DNA from: a virus
Reading direction: 5' to 3' (one strand)
DNA length: 64,000 nt
Virus record (IMG/VR): IMGVR_UViG_3300027963_000041
Location: 62,001 to 126,000 of that record
Both the position numbers and the translations under genes were made by a program. Positions within the stretch are counted from its first letter, which is position 1. Every line of letters begins with the position of its first letter. A model generated the notes under the pieces. The model was not told the origin of the DNA and searched no databases. It saw nothing but the letters and a program-made list of their open reading frames with translations. Below, piece after piece: positions 10,252 through 18,476 of this stretch.

Positions 10252-10820
10252 AAATCGTTTTTGTTCCAAAAGAAAGAACCTTCAATTATGAAGACCCTAA
10301 CATTAGATATACAGGATCAAGAATTCCACTATCGTTTATGATGGGGTTTGTCGCAGATGTGGATACTTCTTTTGACTTTTCTGCGGTTGACTATAAAGAA
10401 CTTACTGAAGAAGAATCATCAAGAACGATTAAGTTTTTTATGAATCCTAATGGGTATGTCAAAGTTACGCAAGGTACCGAAAATTCTACACTAGAAATTA
10501 CTGCATCAAAAGAAGATATTGCTGGAATGCTTACCAGAGTTAAATATTATCTCACCGATGAAGATAAAACAAAAGCATTTACCTTTACTAAAGAAAATAT
10601 TCTTTGGATGTTTGACTTGAGAGTTGATAGAGTTAAAAAAATACTTGATGACTTTAATAAAAGCGAATATGAAAGTAGTGCTAATCTTGTTAGAACTAAA
10701 ATTGTTAATTCTACAGAAATGAAAGATATTTTTGTAATTGCACATAAATATTTTGGTATGGAGGCGCCTCCTGCAATTGTAGAAGAATTTAATTTAACAA
10801 AAACAACATTGGTAATATAA
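10248..10820 (+). CDS. Hypothetical protein, paralogue pair member 1
   Basis: A 190-residue protein beginning MKIVFVPKERTF. It is clearly paralogous to the next gene: both share the start (I-x-F-V-P-K), a central F-x-N-x-x-G-Y-x-K-V-x-x-G-T-E-N-x-T-L block, and a C-terminal I-V/I-E-x-F/Y-N-L end. No catalytic motif, signal peptide or membrane segment is visible. Position between fibre genes suggests a fibre-associated or fibre-assembly role, by context only. Start codon overlaps the upstream stop in an ATGA. Confidence 0.6.
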   Translation: MKIVFVPKERTFNYEDPNIRYTGSRIPLSFMMGFVADVDTSFDFSAVDYKELTEEESSRTIKFFMNPNGYVKVTQGTENSTLEITASKEDIAGMLTRVKYYLTDEDKTKAFTFTKENILWMFDLRVDRVKKILDDFNKSEYESSANLVRTKIVNSTEMKDIFVIAHKYFGMEAPPAIVEEFNLTKTTLVI

Positions 10821-10821
10821 A

Positions 10822-11409
10822 ATGATTATTTTATTTGTGCCTAAAACTCTTCCATTTGATTGGGAAAACTCAGCGTTCACTTATCTGCCATTTAAATTTT
10901 CTATGCCATTTATGGCCGCTGACGGCGTAAGAGTATTGGACCCAACATCTACACAAGGCACAGAATTTTTACAGAGCGTGTATTATATGATTCTTAATGA
11001 AACTGAATACACAAGAAGTTATAAATTTTATTTAAATGTTCGTGGTTACATCAAAGTAATCAAAGGTACTGAAAACACAACCTTACAATCACCGCCTGGA
11101 AGTAGAGACTATGATAATGTTGAAAAATTCAACTACTATCCTACCGATGAAGAAAATGAATTAGGATTTCAGTACACAAAAAAAGTTTGGCGTTGGGCAA
11201 TCAATGTTAGAAAAACTGAAAGATTGAAAAATTTAAGTGAACAATTCGCTGAAGAATACACTTCAATTGTAAATTCAGTATTATCTGAAATTGAATCTGC
11301 AACAACTGTAGCAGAATTAGGAAAGATTGCTCACACTAAATTCGGTGCTCAAACTACCGATTCGATAATTGAACAATACAATTTATCAACACCAACATTA
11401 TTAATTTGA
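10822..11409 (+). CDS. Hypothetical protein, paralogue pair member 2
   Basis: A 195-residue paralogue of the preceding protein, separated by a single base from its stop codon. It retains the shared GYIKVIKGTENTTL block near residue 73 and the C-terminal NLSTPTLLI end, but the intervening loops differ in length and sequence, so this is an older duplication than the Ig/kelch-like pair. Function unknown; the repeated pattern of tandem duplicated genes in this stretch suggests a host-range region. Confidence 0.6.
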   Translation: MIILFVPKTLPFDWENSAFTYLPFKFSMPFMAADGVRVLDPTSTQGTEFLQSVYYMILNETEYTRSYKFYLNVRGYIKVIKGTENTTLQSPPGSRDYDNVEKFNYYPTDEENELGFQYTKKVWRWAINVRKTERLKNLSEQFAEEYTSIVNSVLSEIESATTVAELGKIAHTKFGAQTTDSIIEQYNLSTPTLLI

Positions 11410-11425
11410 TTTTTAGGGAGTCATC

Positions 11426-12004
11426 ATGATTGAGACAATGTTTACTGTGAATTTTTTTCGCAAAAATTTAAACACTAAAGTTGATCCGCTTTTAATTTCA
11501 GAACTATCTACTGAAGTTACCGGAGAAACATATAATATTGACGATGGTGGATCATCATCTCACCCAAGTAATGTGCTATATCAAACCGATGCGAGACTTG
11601 AATCTTTAGTAGATGAAATTAAAATTTCAACACAAGAAGCATGGAATGAATTAGAGTTTAGAAATGATTTAACACCAGTGATTACTGAAATGTGGATGAA
11701 TGTTGTTTACCCTAAAGGTAAAATGACAGACCAAGCACATCATTCTAAGTATTCAATGTATGGAGTTTATTATCTTCAAGCAGATGAAAATTGTGGTGAT
11801 TTAATTTTACATCACCCATTAGATGGCATGACAAGAAACTTGCCGTATCAACCAAAGCCAAACCTAGACAGATATAAGATTAAGCCAAAAACAGGCGAAC
11901 TAATTATTTTTCCATCATCATTTGTCTTTAACACAAAAGAAAACAAGAGTGAGTCTAATCGAATCACTCTTGAATTTGGAATCAATTACAAACTTAAAGT
12001 TTAA
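11426..12004 (+). CDS. 2OG-Fe(II) oxygenase-like protein, probably degenerate
   Basis: A 192-residue protein resembling the small phage 2OG-Fe(II) oxygenase family (TIGR02466-like), in which a His-rich strand precedes a G-V-Y-Y-L core and an F-P-S segment carries the distal iron-binding His. Here the core HHSKYSMYGVYYL is present and LIIFPSSFVFN follows, but the expected distal His after FPS is replaced by Asn/Phe, while the RITLEF end that would bind 2-oxoglutarate is kept. It is therefore either inactive or binds iron differently. The site GGGAG lies upstream of the ATG. Its TAA overlaps the stop of the convergent minus-strand gene within a TTAA. Confidence 0.5.
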   Translation: MIETMFTVNFFRKNLNTKVDPLLISELSTEVTGETYNIDDGGSSSHPSNVLYQTDARLESLVDEIKISTQEAWNELEFRNDLTPVITEMWMNVVYPKGKMTDQAHHSKYSMYGVYYLQADENCGDLILHHPLDGMTRNLPYQPKPNLDRYKIKPKTGELIIFPSSFVFNTKENKSESNRITLEFGINYKLKV

Positions 12005-12618
12005 TCTTCAAATTTTTTATTTGTCATTTGCTGTGTTTTTGGAAACCACAAAGAACGTCTTTCATCCCATTTGTGTTTAGGACTAAATTCTCCTTGAGCA
12101 TCAATGTAGTGTAAGAACATTTGATAATGGCGTTTGCCTGTATAAGGCTTGCGCCAGTGTGGCAAAATACATCCACTATACACAGCCAAGTCTCCAGGTT
12201 CTAATTCAACCTCAACTTCTTCTCCATTTTCTTTCTGAAAATAAATTGGCCAGTCAACTTCTTTCTTAACACATAGCGTAGCAGAGAATTGACAACTCGG
12301 TCTATCAATATGCTTTTCTAGCGTTCCTCCATTATAGTATATTCTCATATAACTATAAGTCTCAACAAGTTTTTTATTTACAGTTTGTTCTAACATATCT
12401 CTGAGATATACTAGAAGACTATCGCCATAGAGCGGTGAGTAAAATGCAAAACTGTTTGGCGATTGTGGATCACCATACGGATATCTTTGCGAAGAGTTAG
12501 GTGGATTGTGAGTATATCCAGCGTATTCGTGAATGTCAAAATTTAATTGAATGAAGCGAATAACTTCAGGATGAACTGCGTTTCGAATAATTTCGTATTT
12601 GTCTTCTTTGAATGCCAT
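12001..12618 (-). CDS. 2OG-Fe(II) oxygenase
   Basis: A 205-residue protein starting at MAFKEDK, chosen because a GAGG site sits 7 nt upstream; a longer frame into the preceding gene has no such site. The iron and 2-oxoglutarate ligands of the prolyl-4-hydroxylase-like fold are visible: H103-x-D105 (EKHIDR), distal H154 (LPHWR) and R163 (GKRHYQ). It would hydroxylate or otherwise oxidise an unknown substrate in the cytoplasm of the infected cell. It is the last gene of the minus-strand island, seven bases after a second oxygenase of a different subfamily, which suggests two oxidation steps on one product. Confidence 0.75.
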   Translation of the reverse strand: MAFKEDKYEIIRNAVHPEVIRFIQLNFDIHEYAGYTHNPPNSSQRYPYGDPQSPNSFAFYSPLYGDSLLVYLRDMLEQTVNKKLVETYSYMRIYYNGGTLEKHIDRPSCQFSATLCVKKEVDWPIYFQKENGEEVEVELEPGDLAVYSGCILPHWRKPYTGKRHYQMFLHYIDAQGEFSPKHKWDERRSLWFPKTQQMTNKKFED

Positions 12619-12625
12619 TTTTACC

Positions 12626-13252
12626 TCATCTAAATTTTGGACCAGTAACCCAACCAACTAAAGACTTTCTTTTTCCTTCAGTAACTTCTGCAACTCTATG
12701 CAACAAAAATGATGGAAAAAACATAATTGATCCTCTTTTCATAATTGGTACTGCTGGTCCTGTATGACTAACTAGAATTTCCATTCGACCACCTTGGTAA
12801 TCAACTTCTGGTTCAGATAGTAGAAAAGTAAAAGACAATTTTCTAAATTCAATCATAGTGGGTGGAGGATTTGCACCTAAAAACGAATCAAGGTGATAAT
12901 CATATTTACCTTCGTACTTTGCATTGTATTCAGTATATTGAAGACTATCATAACCATTTAACACAAAATTAAAATGATTGTTGTTTACGTCTTCAATTAC
13001 TTTATTCAATCTTTTAAAAATCCAAACTGTTTCTTCGTCAGGAGAAACCCAAGCGATATTAGATTTTCTAGAATTTTTTAAAATATCTTCATCTTGTTCA
13101 ATTGCCACTTGTCCCATGAACAATTCTTTTTTTGACATAATCTCACATATCTTATCCAATTCGTCTGGAGTAAATACATCATTTGCAGTTATGAATGTTT
13201 CTAACGCCCTTGCCCTATAATTCGTAAAGTTTGTTATTCCTGTGTATTCCAT
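12626..13252 (-). CDS. PKHD-type 2OG-Fe(II) hydroxylase
   Basis: A 208-residue protein with the order of motifs seen in PiuC/PKHD-type hydroxylases: H120-x-D122 (YDYHLDSF), a jelly-roll strand FTFLLSEPEVDYQGGRMEI, distal H185 in FFPSFLLHRV, and R195 for 2-oxoglutarate. Such phage proteins are widespread in T4-like cyanophages, but their substrates are unknown. All ligands are intact, so activity is likely. It lies between the unknown gene upstream (10-base gap) and another oxygenase downstream in the minus-strand island. Confidence 0.8.
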   Translation of the reverse strand: MEYTGITNFTNYRARALETFITANDVFTPDELDKICEIMSKKELFMGQVAIEQDEDILKNSRKSNIAWVSPDEETVWIFKRLNKVIEDVNNNHFNFVLNGYDSLQYTEYNAKYEGKYDYHLDSFLGANPPPTMIEFRKLSFTFLLSEPEVDYQGGRMEILVSHTGPAVPIMKRGSIMFFPSFLLHRVAEVTEGKRKSLVGWVTGPKFR

Positions 13253-13261
13253 AATAATTCC

Positions 13262-14014
13262 TTAAAAATATTTTCTTAGAGTCTTCATAAAAAGATTTTT
13301 GTAAGTAGCAGTTCTATCAAACGAATAAGAATTGATATAGTTTTTCTTTTCTAGCCACTCTTTATCTTTTTGATTTGCATCTCTCACAACCAATTCTAAT
13401 TTTCTTTCTGTAATTGGTATGATATGGACCAAAGGATATCCTGCTGGAAACAATATATTCCCATGAGGTACATTCCACCAACCTTGAATGTTTACCTCAG
13501 TCGATTCATCGGTATCTAGCAATCCGATTGACGCATCAAATAGCGCATTGTCTGGATAAGAAATTGGATTAAAAAGAAGTTTAATTCCTTGTGGGGCAAC
13601 GACATTCCAAGGAGTGTTAATCTTCATAAAGTTTTTAGATTGATTCCATGTTCTAGGCAACTGTTCTAAAATATGATCTGGTTGACTTTCAAATAATGCT
13701 TTGCTAGTAAACACATCTTTAATCAATGCTTCAGTTGGAATAGTCCACTCAAACCCTCTGCCTTTTGTAGAGTCAACTTCAATAACTGCATCATGCCAAA
13801 GCGGAACAATATATCCGCTTGACATTAACTTTACAATTCCTGGACACTTAGCAATATGTGATTTACGAACTATTGATGGGTCATTTTCTCTTGTATCTTT
13901 ATAATTTTTAAATGCATTTGTCATCCAAATTGGCATCATTTTCGATGCAGGAACAATCGGAAATGATTCAGCAAGACCAGGAACACTTGAAAAGAAAACT
14001 ATTTCGTCTTTCAT
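13262..14014 (-). CDS. Conserved hypothetical protein of minus-strand island
   Basis: A 250-residue protein starting MKDEIVFFSS; this start overlaps the upstream stop in an ATGA, which is preferred over a longer frame. Visible landmarks are PIWMTNAF, a KCPGIVKLMSSGYIVPLWHD block, a W-T-I-P segment, an INTPWNV strand, and a GYPLVHIIPITER block near the C terminus. The spacing of these blocks resembles an uncharacterised family common in T4-like marine phages, but I cannot assign a function. Translational coupling to the methyltransferase fusion upstream suggests a shared pathway. Confidence 0.6.
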   Translation of the reverse strand: MKDEIVFFSSVPGLAESFPIVPASKMMPIWMTNAFKNYKDTRENDPSIVRKSHIAKCPGIVKLMSSGYIVPLWHDAVIEVDSTKGRGFEWTIPTEALIKDVFTSKALFESQPDHILEQLPRTWNQSKNFMKINTPWNVVAPQGIKLLFNPISYPDNALFDASIGLLDTDESTEVNIQGWWNVPHGNILFPAGYPLVHIIPITERKLELVVRDANQKDKEWLEKKNYINSYSFDRTATYKNLFMKTLRKYF

Positions 14015-15675
14015 TTTCTCACCACAACAATATATAATCCATTCCACCAATCTTTAGAACTTTCAATTCCATTGAGAATCTTCTTATGATACAGAATTTC
14101 TAGTCCAGCCTTTTTAATGCCTTCGTCAGCACCAGAAACAATACCATCCCAATTAGCGTCATCGAAAATAAGAATGGCTTCTTTATCAAGTTTATCTGCA
14201 TAATATAATACTGCATTTCTTGTTGACTCATGATCGTGCGGACCGTCATAGAACATAAACTTTACAGGCTCATCAATCAAATCTTTATTGACTTGAAGAA
14301 AATCAGCATCGATAGCGTGAACATGATTCTCTTGTACATATGGTTCAATTGCACTAGCAAACTTTTCGTATTTGTTTTCAGGCATCTCAAAGTTACCATT
14401 TTCAGGATGCGTAGTCTGCGACCAGTTATCGATTGCCCATGCTTTAATTGTGTTACCTCTCAATGCAGATGCAAGTGTCGCACCCATTGCGGTACCAATC
14501 TCAAGATAATTGCCTGCAAATTTTGCAGTATGATTAATAATCTTTTGCACTCTAGGACTTGTTAAGCCTTTGATATTGATAATGATATTATCTGTAGCAG
14601 ACTTTTCGACAATATCTGCCATCGCAGAAACCATTGGTGTAAGAAATTGCGTTGCTTTCTTGTCATAGATTTTATCGCAGTAGTGACAATCCCAGCAATC
14701 AAATTTGCAAGTTTTAATTTTATTGCGCCAAATATCAATAGGCTTTTCTTCTAAATTATTGTCGGCAATATAGTCATCGAATTGATCAAAAAGAACTTCA
14801 TCACCATTCGCAAAGCGTTTGATGATATCCATTGTTTCAAGCAATCTAGATGAGGCTTCGCGCCCATGCATCTTGATTACATCAATGCCTAATTCTTCAA
14901 CAAACTCAACCCAATCTTCACGCCATGGCGGAAAGTTAGCCGTCTTCAATGATAATGCGTTGTCTTGATATTCCCACTTGGTGCAACTTACTCGGCTTGA
15001 TGGTGCGTTAAAATACTGTGGCGCATCATTGCCTCTTGTATTATTGTATTCAAAATGTTCTACCATGAATGAGCATTGACCTAAACAGCCTTCATTTGCA
15101 AGAAGGCTAAGTTTAATTGGCATACCATTTTTGTGGCAGTAATCTTTTGCTTCTTTAATTCTCAACAATGCATCTCTGTCTCGCATAAGATCACGATCCA
15201 AATTGATATAATGAAATCCTATCTGTGCAAGGTTCACTACTTCAGTTGCAGTATGAACATCTCTAAGGATCGTATTTTTGATCATTAACTTAGGAAATGC
15301 TTCTTGAATTTGACCTGTAGCAACCCAATGGGTGTGAGGTATTGTGGCAATATGAATGCCAGCATCATAATATGGCTTGAAGTTTTCAATCCATAAATCT
15401 AGATTTTCTTGCGTTGGAGGAACCTGAATGTTATTGAATGTTGCGCTGATTGGTATGCCAAGCGCGTCTTGAATATTTCTAGCGGCTAAAATGGCTTGTT
15501 CATAATCACCAGCATTTTTAAACACATCTCCCATTGCATCTTGGTGAAAAGGCGCAATTCGGGAGGTAAAATATACATCATAAATCCAGTCTTTATATTT
15601 TTGCAGAAACTCTAAAAAGTGAAAATATTCCTTCTCAGACAGTTTTGGATTCAATGGCACACTAAAAATTTTCAT
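14011..15675 (-). CDS. Cys-rich TIM-barrel-like / SAM methyltransferase fusion
   Basis: A 554-residue two-part protein starting MKIFSVPLNP, with a GAAGGTG site just upstream. The N-terminal part (about 1-370) resembles peptidase-U32-like TIM barrels: it has the segment ISATFNN, the strands NTILRDV and INLDRDLMRDRD, and a Cys motif LLANEGCLGQC, followed by VSCTKWE and a CKFDCWDCHYC cluster. These Cys could hold an iron-sulphur cluster as in U32 relatives, which is inference. The C-terminal part (about 385-554) is a class I SAM methyltransferase with motif I NYLEIGTAMGATL, an acidic AIDNW, and FMFYDGPHDHEST followed by AILIFDD. It leads the minus-strand island. Confidence 0.65.
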   Translation of the reverse strand: MKIFSVPLNPKLSEKEYFHFLEFLQKYKDWIYDVYFTSRIAPFHQDAMGDVFKNAGDYEQAILAARNIQDALGIPISATFNNIQVPPTQENLDLWIENFKPYYDAGIHIATIPHTHWVATGQIQEAFPKLMIKNTILRDVHTATEVVNLAQIGFHYINLDRDLMRDRDALLRIKEAKDYCHKNGMPIKLSLLANEGCLGQCSFMVEHFEYNNTRGNDAPQYFNAPSSRVSCTKWEYQDNALSLKTANFPPWREDWVEFVEELGIDVIKMHGREASSRLLETMDIIKRFANGDEVLFDQFDDYIADNNLEEKPIDIWRNKIKTCKFDCWDCHYCDKIYDKKATQFLTPMVSAMADIVEKSATDNIIINIKGLTSPRVQKIINHTAKFAGNYLEIGTAMGATLASALRGNTIKAWAIDNWSQTTHPENGNFEMPENKYEKFASAIEPYVQENHVHAIDADFLQVNKDLIDEPVKFMFYDGPHDHESTRNAVLYYADKLDKEAILIFDDANWDGIVSGADEGIKKAGLEILYHKKILNGIESSKDWWNGLYIVVVRK

Positions 15676-15705
15676 TACTTCACCTTCATTTTCAAAGTTG
15701 TTTAT

Positions 15706-15711
15706 ATTATA
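15706..15711 (-). promoter_or_regulatory. Possible -10 box for minus-strand island
   Basis: On the minus strand a TATAAT hexamer lies 30-36 bases before the ATG of the fusion gene. No good -35 hexamer is seen at 17 bp, and a short GC-rich palindrome (CCCGGCGGG, 15716-15724) sits just upstream. It is not a TATAAATA late box. Confidence 0.35.
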
Positions 15712-15746
15712 TAGGCCCGGCGGGTTGCTATGTAGATTCAAAAAAG

Positions 15747-15754
15747 CATAAATA
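15747..15754 (+). promoter_or_regulatory. Late promoter box (CATAAATA) for neck operon
   Basis: CATAAATA differs by one base from the T4 late consensus TATAAATA and lies 32 bases before the gp13 ATG, so transcription would begin a few bases before the AGGGG ribosome site. It would drive gp13 to gp17. Confidence 0.6.
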
Positions 15755-15785
15755 GATGGTAGATATTAACCTTATAGGGGCACAA

Positions 15786-16535
15786 ATGAGTACGCACAAA
15801 CCAGCAACCAGAGAAGAATTTAAAGACTACTGCCTCCGTCAACTTGGCGCACCGGTTCTGGAAATCAACATCGATGATTTACAGGTCGAAGATTGCGTGG
15901 AAGCCGCTCTTCAAGTTTACCATGACTATCACTACGATGGTACCGAAAAAGTTTACCTAGCACACAAAGTAACCGAAACTGACATTGCAAACAAGTATTT
16001 AGATATACCTGAGAACGTCATTTCAGTTATCAATATCCTTGACATTGGTAATTCATACTCTACCAACAATCTTTTCAACATTCGCTATCAGATGGCGCTG
16101 AACGATTTATTTGCTTTTAACTACGGTCCGTTCGCACCATACTACATGGCTTTGCAAAACGTAGCACTTGCCGAAGAGATGTTCGTAGGCAAGCAAGGCT
16201 TACGTTTCAATCGTCATGTCAACAAACTTTACATTGATATGGCATGGGGTGAAAAGATTCTTAAAGATGAGTATATCATAATTGAAGGCTACCGTCTACT
16301 AGATCCAGACACTTATACCGATGTATGGAATGATCGTTGGCTCAAAAAGTATGCTACCGCAATGATTAAAAAACAATGGGGTAATAATCTGAAGAAGTTT
16401 GAAGGTTTACAAATGCCAGGCGGCGTTACGTTCAATGGGCAGAAAATCTACGATGAAGCAGAGGATGAATTAAAAGCACTGGACGAGGATTTGATTCGTT
16501 CTTATTCTCTACCGGTAACAGATATGGTTGGATAA
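15786..16535 (+). CDS. 13: gp13-like neck (head completion) protein
   Basis: A 249-residue protein starting MSTHKPATREEF, preceded by an AGGGG site; an ATG at 15756 is rejected because it sits almost on the late promoter. The block CLRQLGAPVLEINIDDLQVEDCVEAA is highly typical of gp13 of T4-like cyanophages (given in two parts: CLRQLGAPVLEINIDD, then LQVEDCVEAA). In T4, gp13 and gp14 form the neck that closes the packaged head and accepts the tail. Gene order 13-14-15-16-17 supports the call. The next gene starts two bases after its stop. Confidence 0.85.
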   Translation: MSTHKPATREEFKDYCLRQLGAPVLEINIDDLQVEDCVEAALQVYHDYHYDGTEKVYLAHKVTETDIANKYLDIPENVISVINILDIGNSYSTNNLFNIRYQMALNDLFAFNYGPFAPYYMALQNVALAEEMFVGKQGLRFNRHVNKLYIDMAWGEKILKDEYIIIEGYRLLDPDTYTDVWNDRWLKKYATAMIKKQWGNNLKKFEGLQMPGGVTFNGQKIYDEAEDELKALDEDLIRSYSLPVTDMVG

Positions 16536-16536
16536 T

Positions 16537-17349
16537 ATGCGTAATCGCTACTTTAATCAGTATGGTACTGCAAGCGAACAGAACGTACTCGAAGATTTAA
16601 TCATTGAGTCGATGAAGATGTATGGCATTAATGCCTACTATCTACCGCGCACCCATGTAAATTTAGACATGCTCTTTAAAGAAGACGCATCAATGAAGTT
16701 TGACGATGCAATTGAAATTGAAATGTATCTCAAGACATACGATGGCTACATGGGGCAAAACGATTTTATTTCTAAGTTTGGTTTGCAAGTTGATGAATCA
16801 TTGACATTCACAGTTGCAAAGAAACGATTCTCTCAGATTCTTCAACCTAAGTTGATGACTGAGTACTCATACAATTTTAAACTTGAAGATAACGATTTAC
16901 TGCGCCAAGAAGTAAATTTCGATCAAGACTATACTGGATACATTCGCCCTAAAGAGGGTGATCTAATTTGGTTTCCATTTACAAGAGATTTGTTCGAAAT
17001 TAAGTTTGTCGAAACCATTGAAACACTCTTTCAATTAGGTAAACTTTATACCTATGAATTGCGCTGTGACAAATACGAATACTCTAGCGAAGTTCTTAAT
17101 ACAGATATTGTAGACATTGATCAACTTGAAACAGATTACAGTTTGTCTACAAGCAATGTTCCTAGAACACTTACTGAAGATGGTGATGCCTTACTTGCTG
17201 AAGAAGGTGGGTACTTGATGGAAGAGAGCAATATGGTAGAAGAAAAAGACGATACCGCACAGAATGATTATATCACAGGGCGTATCAATGACGATGACAT
17301 TTTGGATTTCTCAGAGAAGAATCCATTTGCTGAAACGAGGGTGTGGTAA
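16537..17349 (+). CDS. 14: gp14-like neck protein
   Basis: A 270-residue protein starting MRNRYFNQYG, one base after the gp13 stop codon. The N terminus and the segment GINAYYLPRTHVNLDMLFKED resemble gp14 of T4-like cyanophages (quoted here as GINAYYLPRTHVN). The C-terminal third is strongly acidic. In T4 gp14 forms the neck with gp13 at the head-tail junction. Position and size fit the family. The upstream ribosome site is weak, so translation is probably coupled to gp13. Confidence 0.8.
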   Translation: MRNRYFNQYGTASEQNVLEDLIIESMKMYGINAYYLPRTHVNLDMLFKEDASMKFDDAIEIEMYLKTYDGYMGQNDFISKFGLQVDESLTFTVAKKRFSQILQPKLMTEYSYNFKLEDNDLLRQEVNFDQDYTGYIRPKEGDLIWFPFTRDLFEIKFVETIETLFQLGKLYTYELRCDKYEYSSEVLNTDIVDIDQLETDYSLSTSNVPRTLTEDGDALLAEEGGYLMEESNMVEEKDDTAQNDYITGRINDDDILDFSEKNPFAETRVW

Positions 17350-18080
17350 TGTTTGGACACGATTTTTATCACGGTACGTTAAGACGCCATGTAATTATGT
17401 TTGGCAATCTCTTCAATGATATGCAGATTAAGCGTTTTGACCAGAACAATAATACTATTCAAACAGTCAATGTGCCGATTGCATATGGACCAAAACAGCG
17501 TTATATTGAACGTGAACTAGGCGACCCAACAGGTCTGCGTAGCGTATCGATTGTGCTACCACGCATGTCGTTTGTAATGTCTTCAATGTCATATGCACCA
17601 ATTCGCAAGTTGAATAGCACACTCAAATACAAGAGTAATTTTAACGCAACAAACAAAGAGTTTTCTTCAGTCTATGCGCCTGTGCCATACGACATGAACT
17701 TCACGTTATCAATCATGACAAAGAATGCTGAAGATGGCATTCAATTGTGCGAAAAAATTGTTCCGTTCTTTACACCAGACTTTACAGTTACGGTGAAAGC
17801 ATTGCCAGAACTAGGAGTTAATCTTGACGTTCCAATCGAACTTACGAATGTTTCGTCAGATGATAGTTATGAGGGGCAATATGAAGACCCACGCATTATG
17901 ACATGGGATTTAGATTTTATTGTCAAAGGCTATCTGTTTGGACCTGTCACAAAAACAAAATACATTTCAAGTCTTGAAGTTAATACATTCAATGATGATG
18001 GTAATGATAACTTTGACTTAGACGCAACTCAACTTTTCACAGGAAATTCGAACTTTGAAACTTCGAATACTATATCATGA
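17349..18080 (+). CDS. 15: gp15-like tail completion / sheath stabiliser
   Basis: A 243-residue protein starting MFGHDFYHGTLRRHV; its ATG shares a base with the gp14 stop (TAATG). The segment YGPKQRYIEREL and the strand VSIVLPRMSFVM are typical of gp15, the hexameric ring that caps the tail tube and sheath and joins the tail to the neck. Length is close to T4 gp15 (272). The last four bases overlap the small terminase gene in an ATGA. Confidence 0.85.
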   Translation: MFGHDFYHGTLRRHVIMFGNLFNDMQIKRFDQNNNTIQTVNVPIAYGPKQRYIERELGDPTGLRSVSIVLPRMSFVMSSMSYAPIRKLNSTLKYKSNFNATNKEFSSVYAPVPYDMNFTLSIMTKNAEDGIQLCEKIVPFFTPDFTVTVKALPELGVNLDVPIELTNVSSDDSYEGQYEDPRIMTWDLDFIVKGYLFGPVTKTKYISSLEVNTFNDDGNDNFDLDATQLFTGNSNFETSNTIS

Positions 18081-18475
18081 AACAAACAATAGATCAAAAG
18101 ATAGAAACTGTTTTAGACATTGCGCCTGTCGCATCTAACATCGTACCAAAAAAGAATACGGTTGTGATTGAAAATACTACAGTTGATGATGACTATGAGT
18201 ACGCAAGAAAGAATTTGCGAACTTTAATTGACAATGGTAAAAATGCAATGGAAGATTTAGCATATCTCGCAAGAGAAGGTGAGTCACCACGCACATATGA
18301 AGTACTAGGACAATTGATTAAAACCATTGCCGAAACAAATAAAGACTTGTTGGACATTGCAAAGAAAAAGAAAGATATTCAACAAGAAAAAGGTAGCGAA
18401 CAACCAACGCATGTTACAAATGCACTATTTGTTGGAAGTACCGCAGAATTACAAAAATTAATAAAGGGAACTTAA
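18077..18475 (+). CDS. 16: gp16-like small terminase subunit
   Basis: A 132-residue protein between gp15 and the large terminase, the position of gene 16. The central helical region (YEYARKNLRTLIDNGKNAMEDL) matches the oligomerising coiled-coil of T4-like gp16 (core YARKNLRTLIDNGKNAM). Small terminase subunits form rings that recognise DNA and regulate the gp17 ATPase. It is shorter than T4 gp16 (164), as in cyanophages. It is separated from gp17 by a thermonuclease gene, which is unusual. Confidence 0.85.
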   Translation: MKQTIDQKIETVLDIAPVASNIVPKKNTVVIENTTVDDDYEYARKNLRTLIDNGKNAMEDLAYLAREGESPRTYEVLGQLIKTIAETNKDLLDIAKKKKDIQQEKGSEQPTHVTNALFVGSTAELQKLIKGT

Positions 18476-18476
18476 C

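Noticed and set aside
15756-15785. Upstream ATG extending gp13 by ten codons
   Set aside because: It is two bases after the late promoter box, before the expected transcript start, and lacks a ribosome site; the ATG at 15786 has AGGGG.
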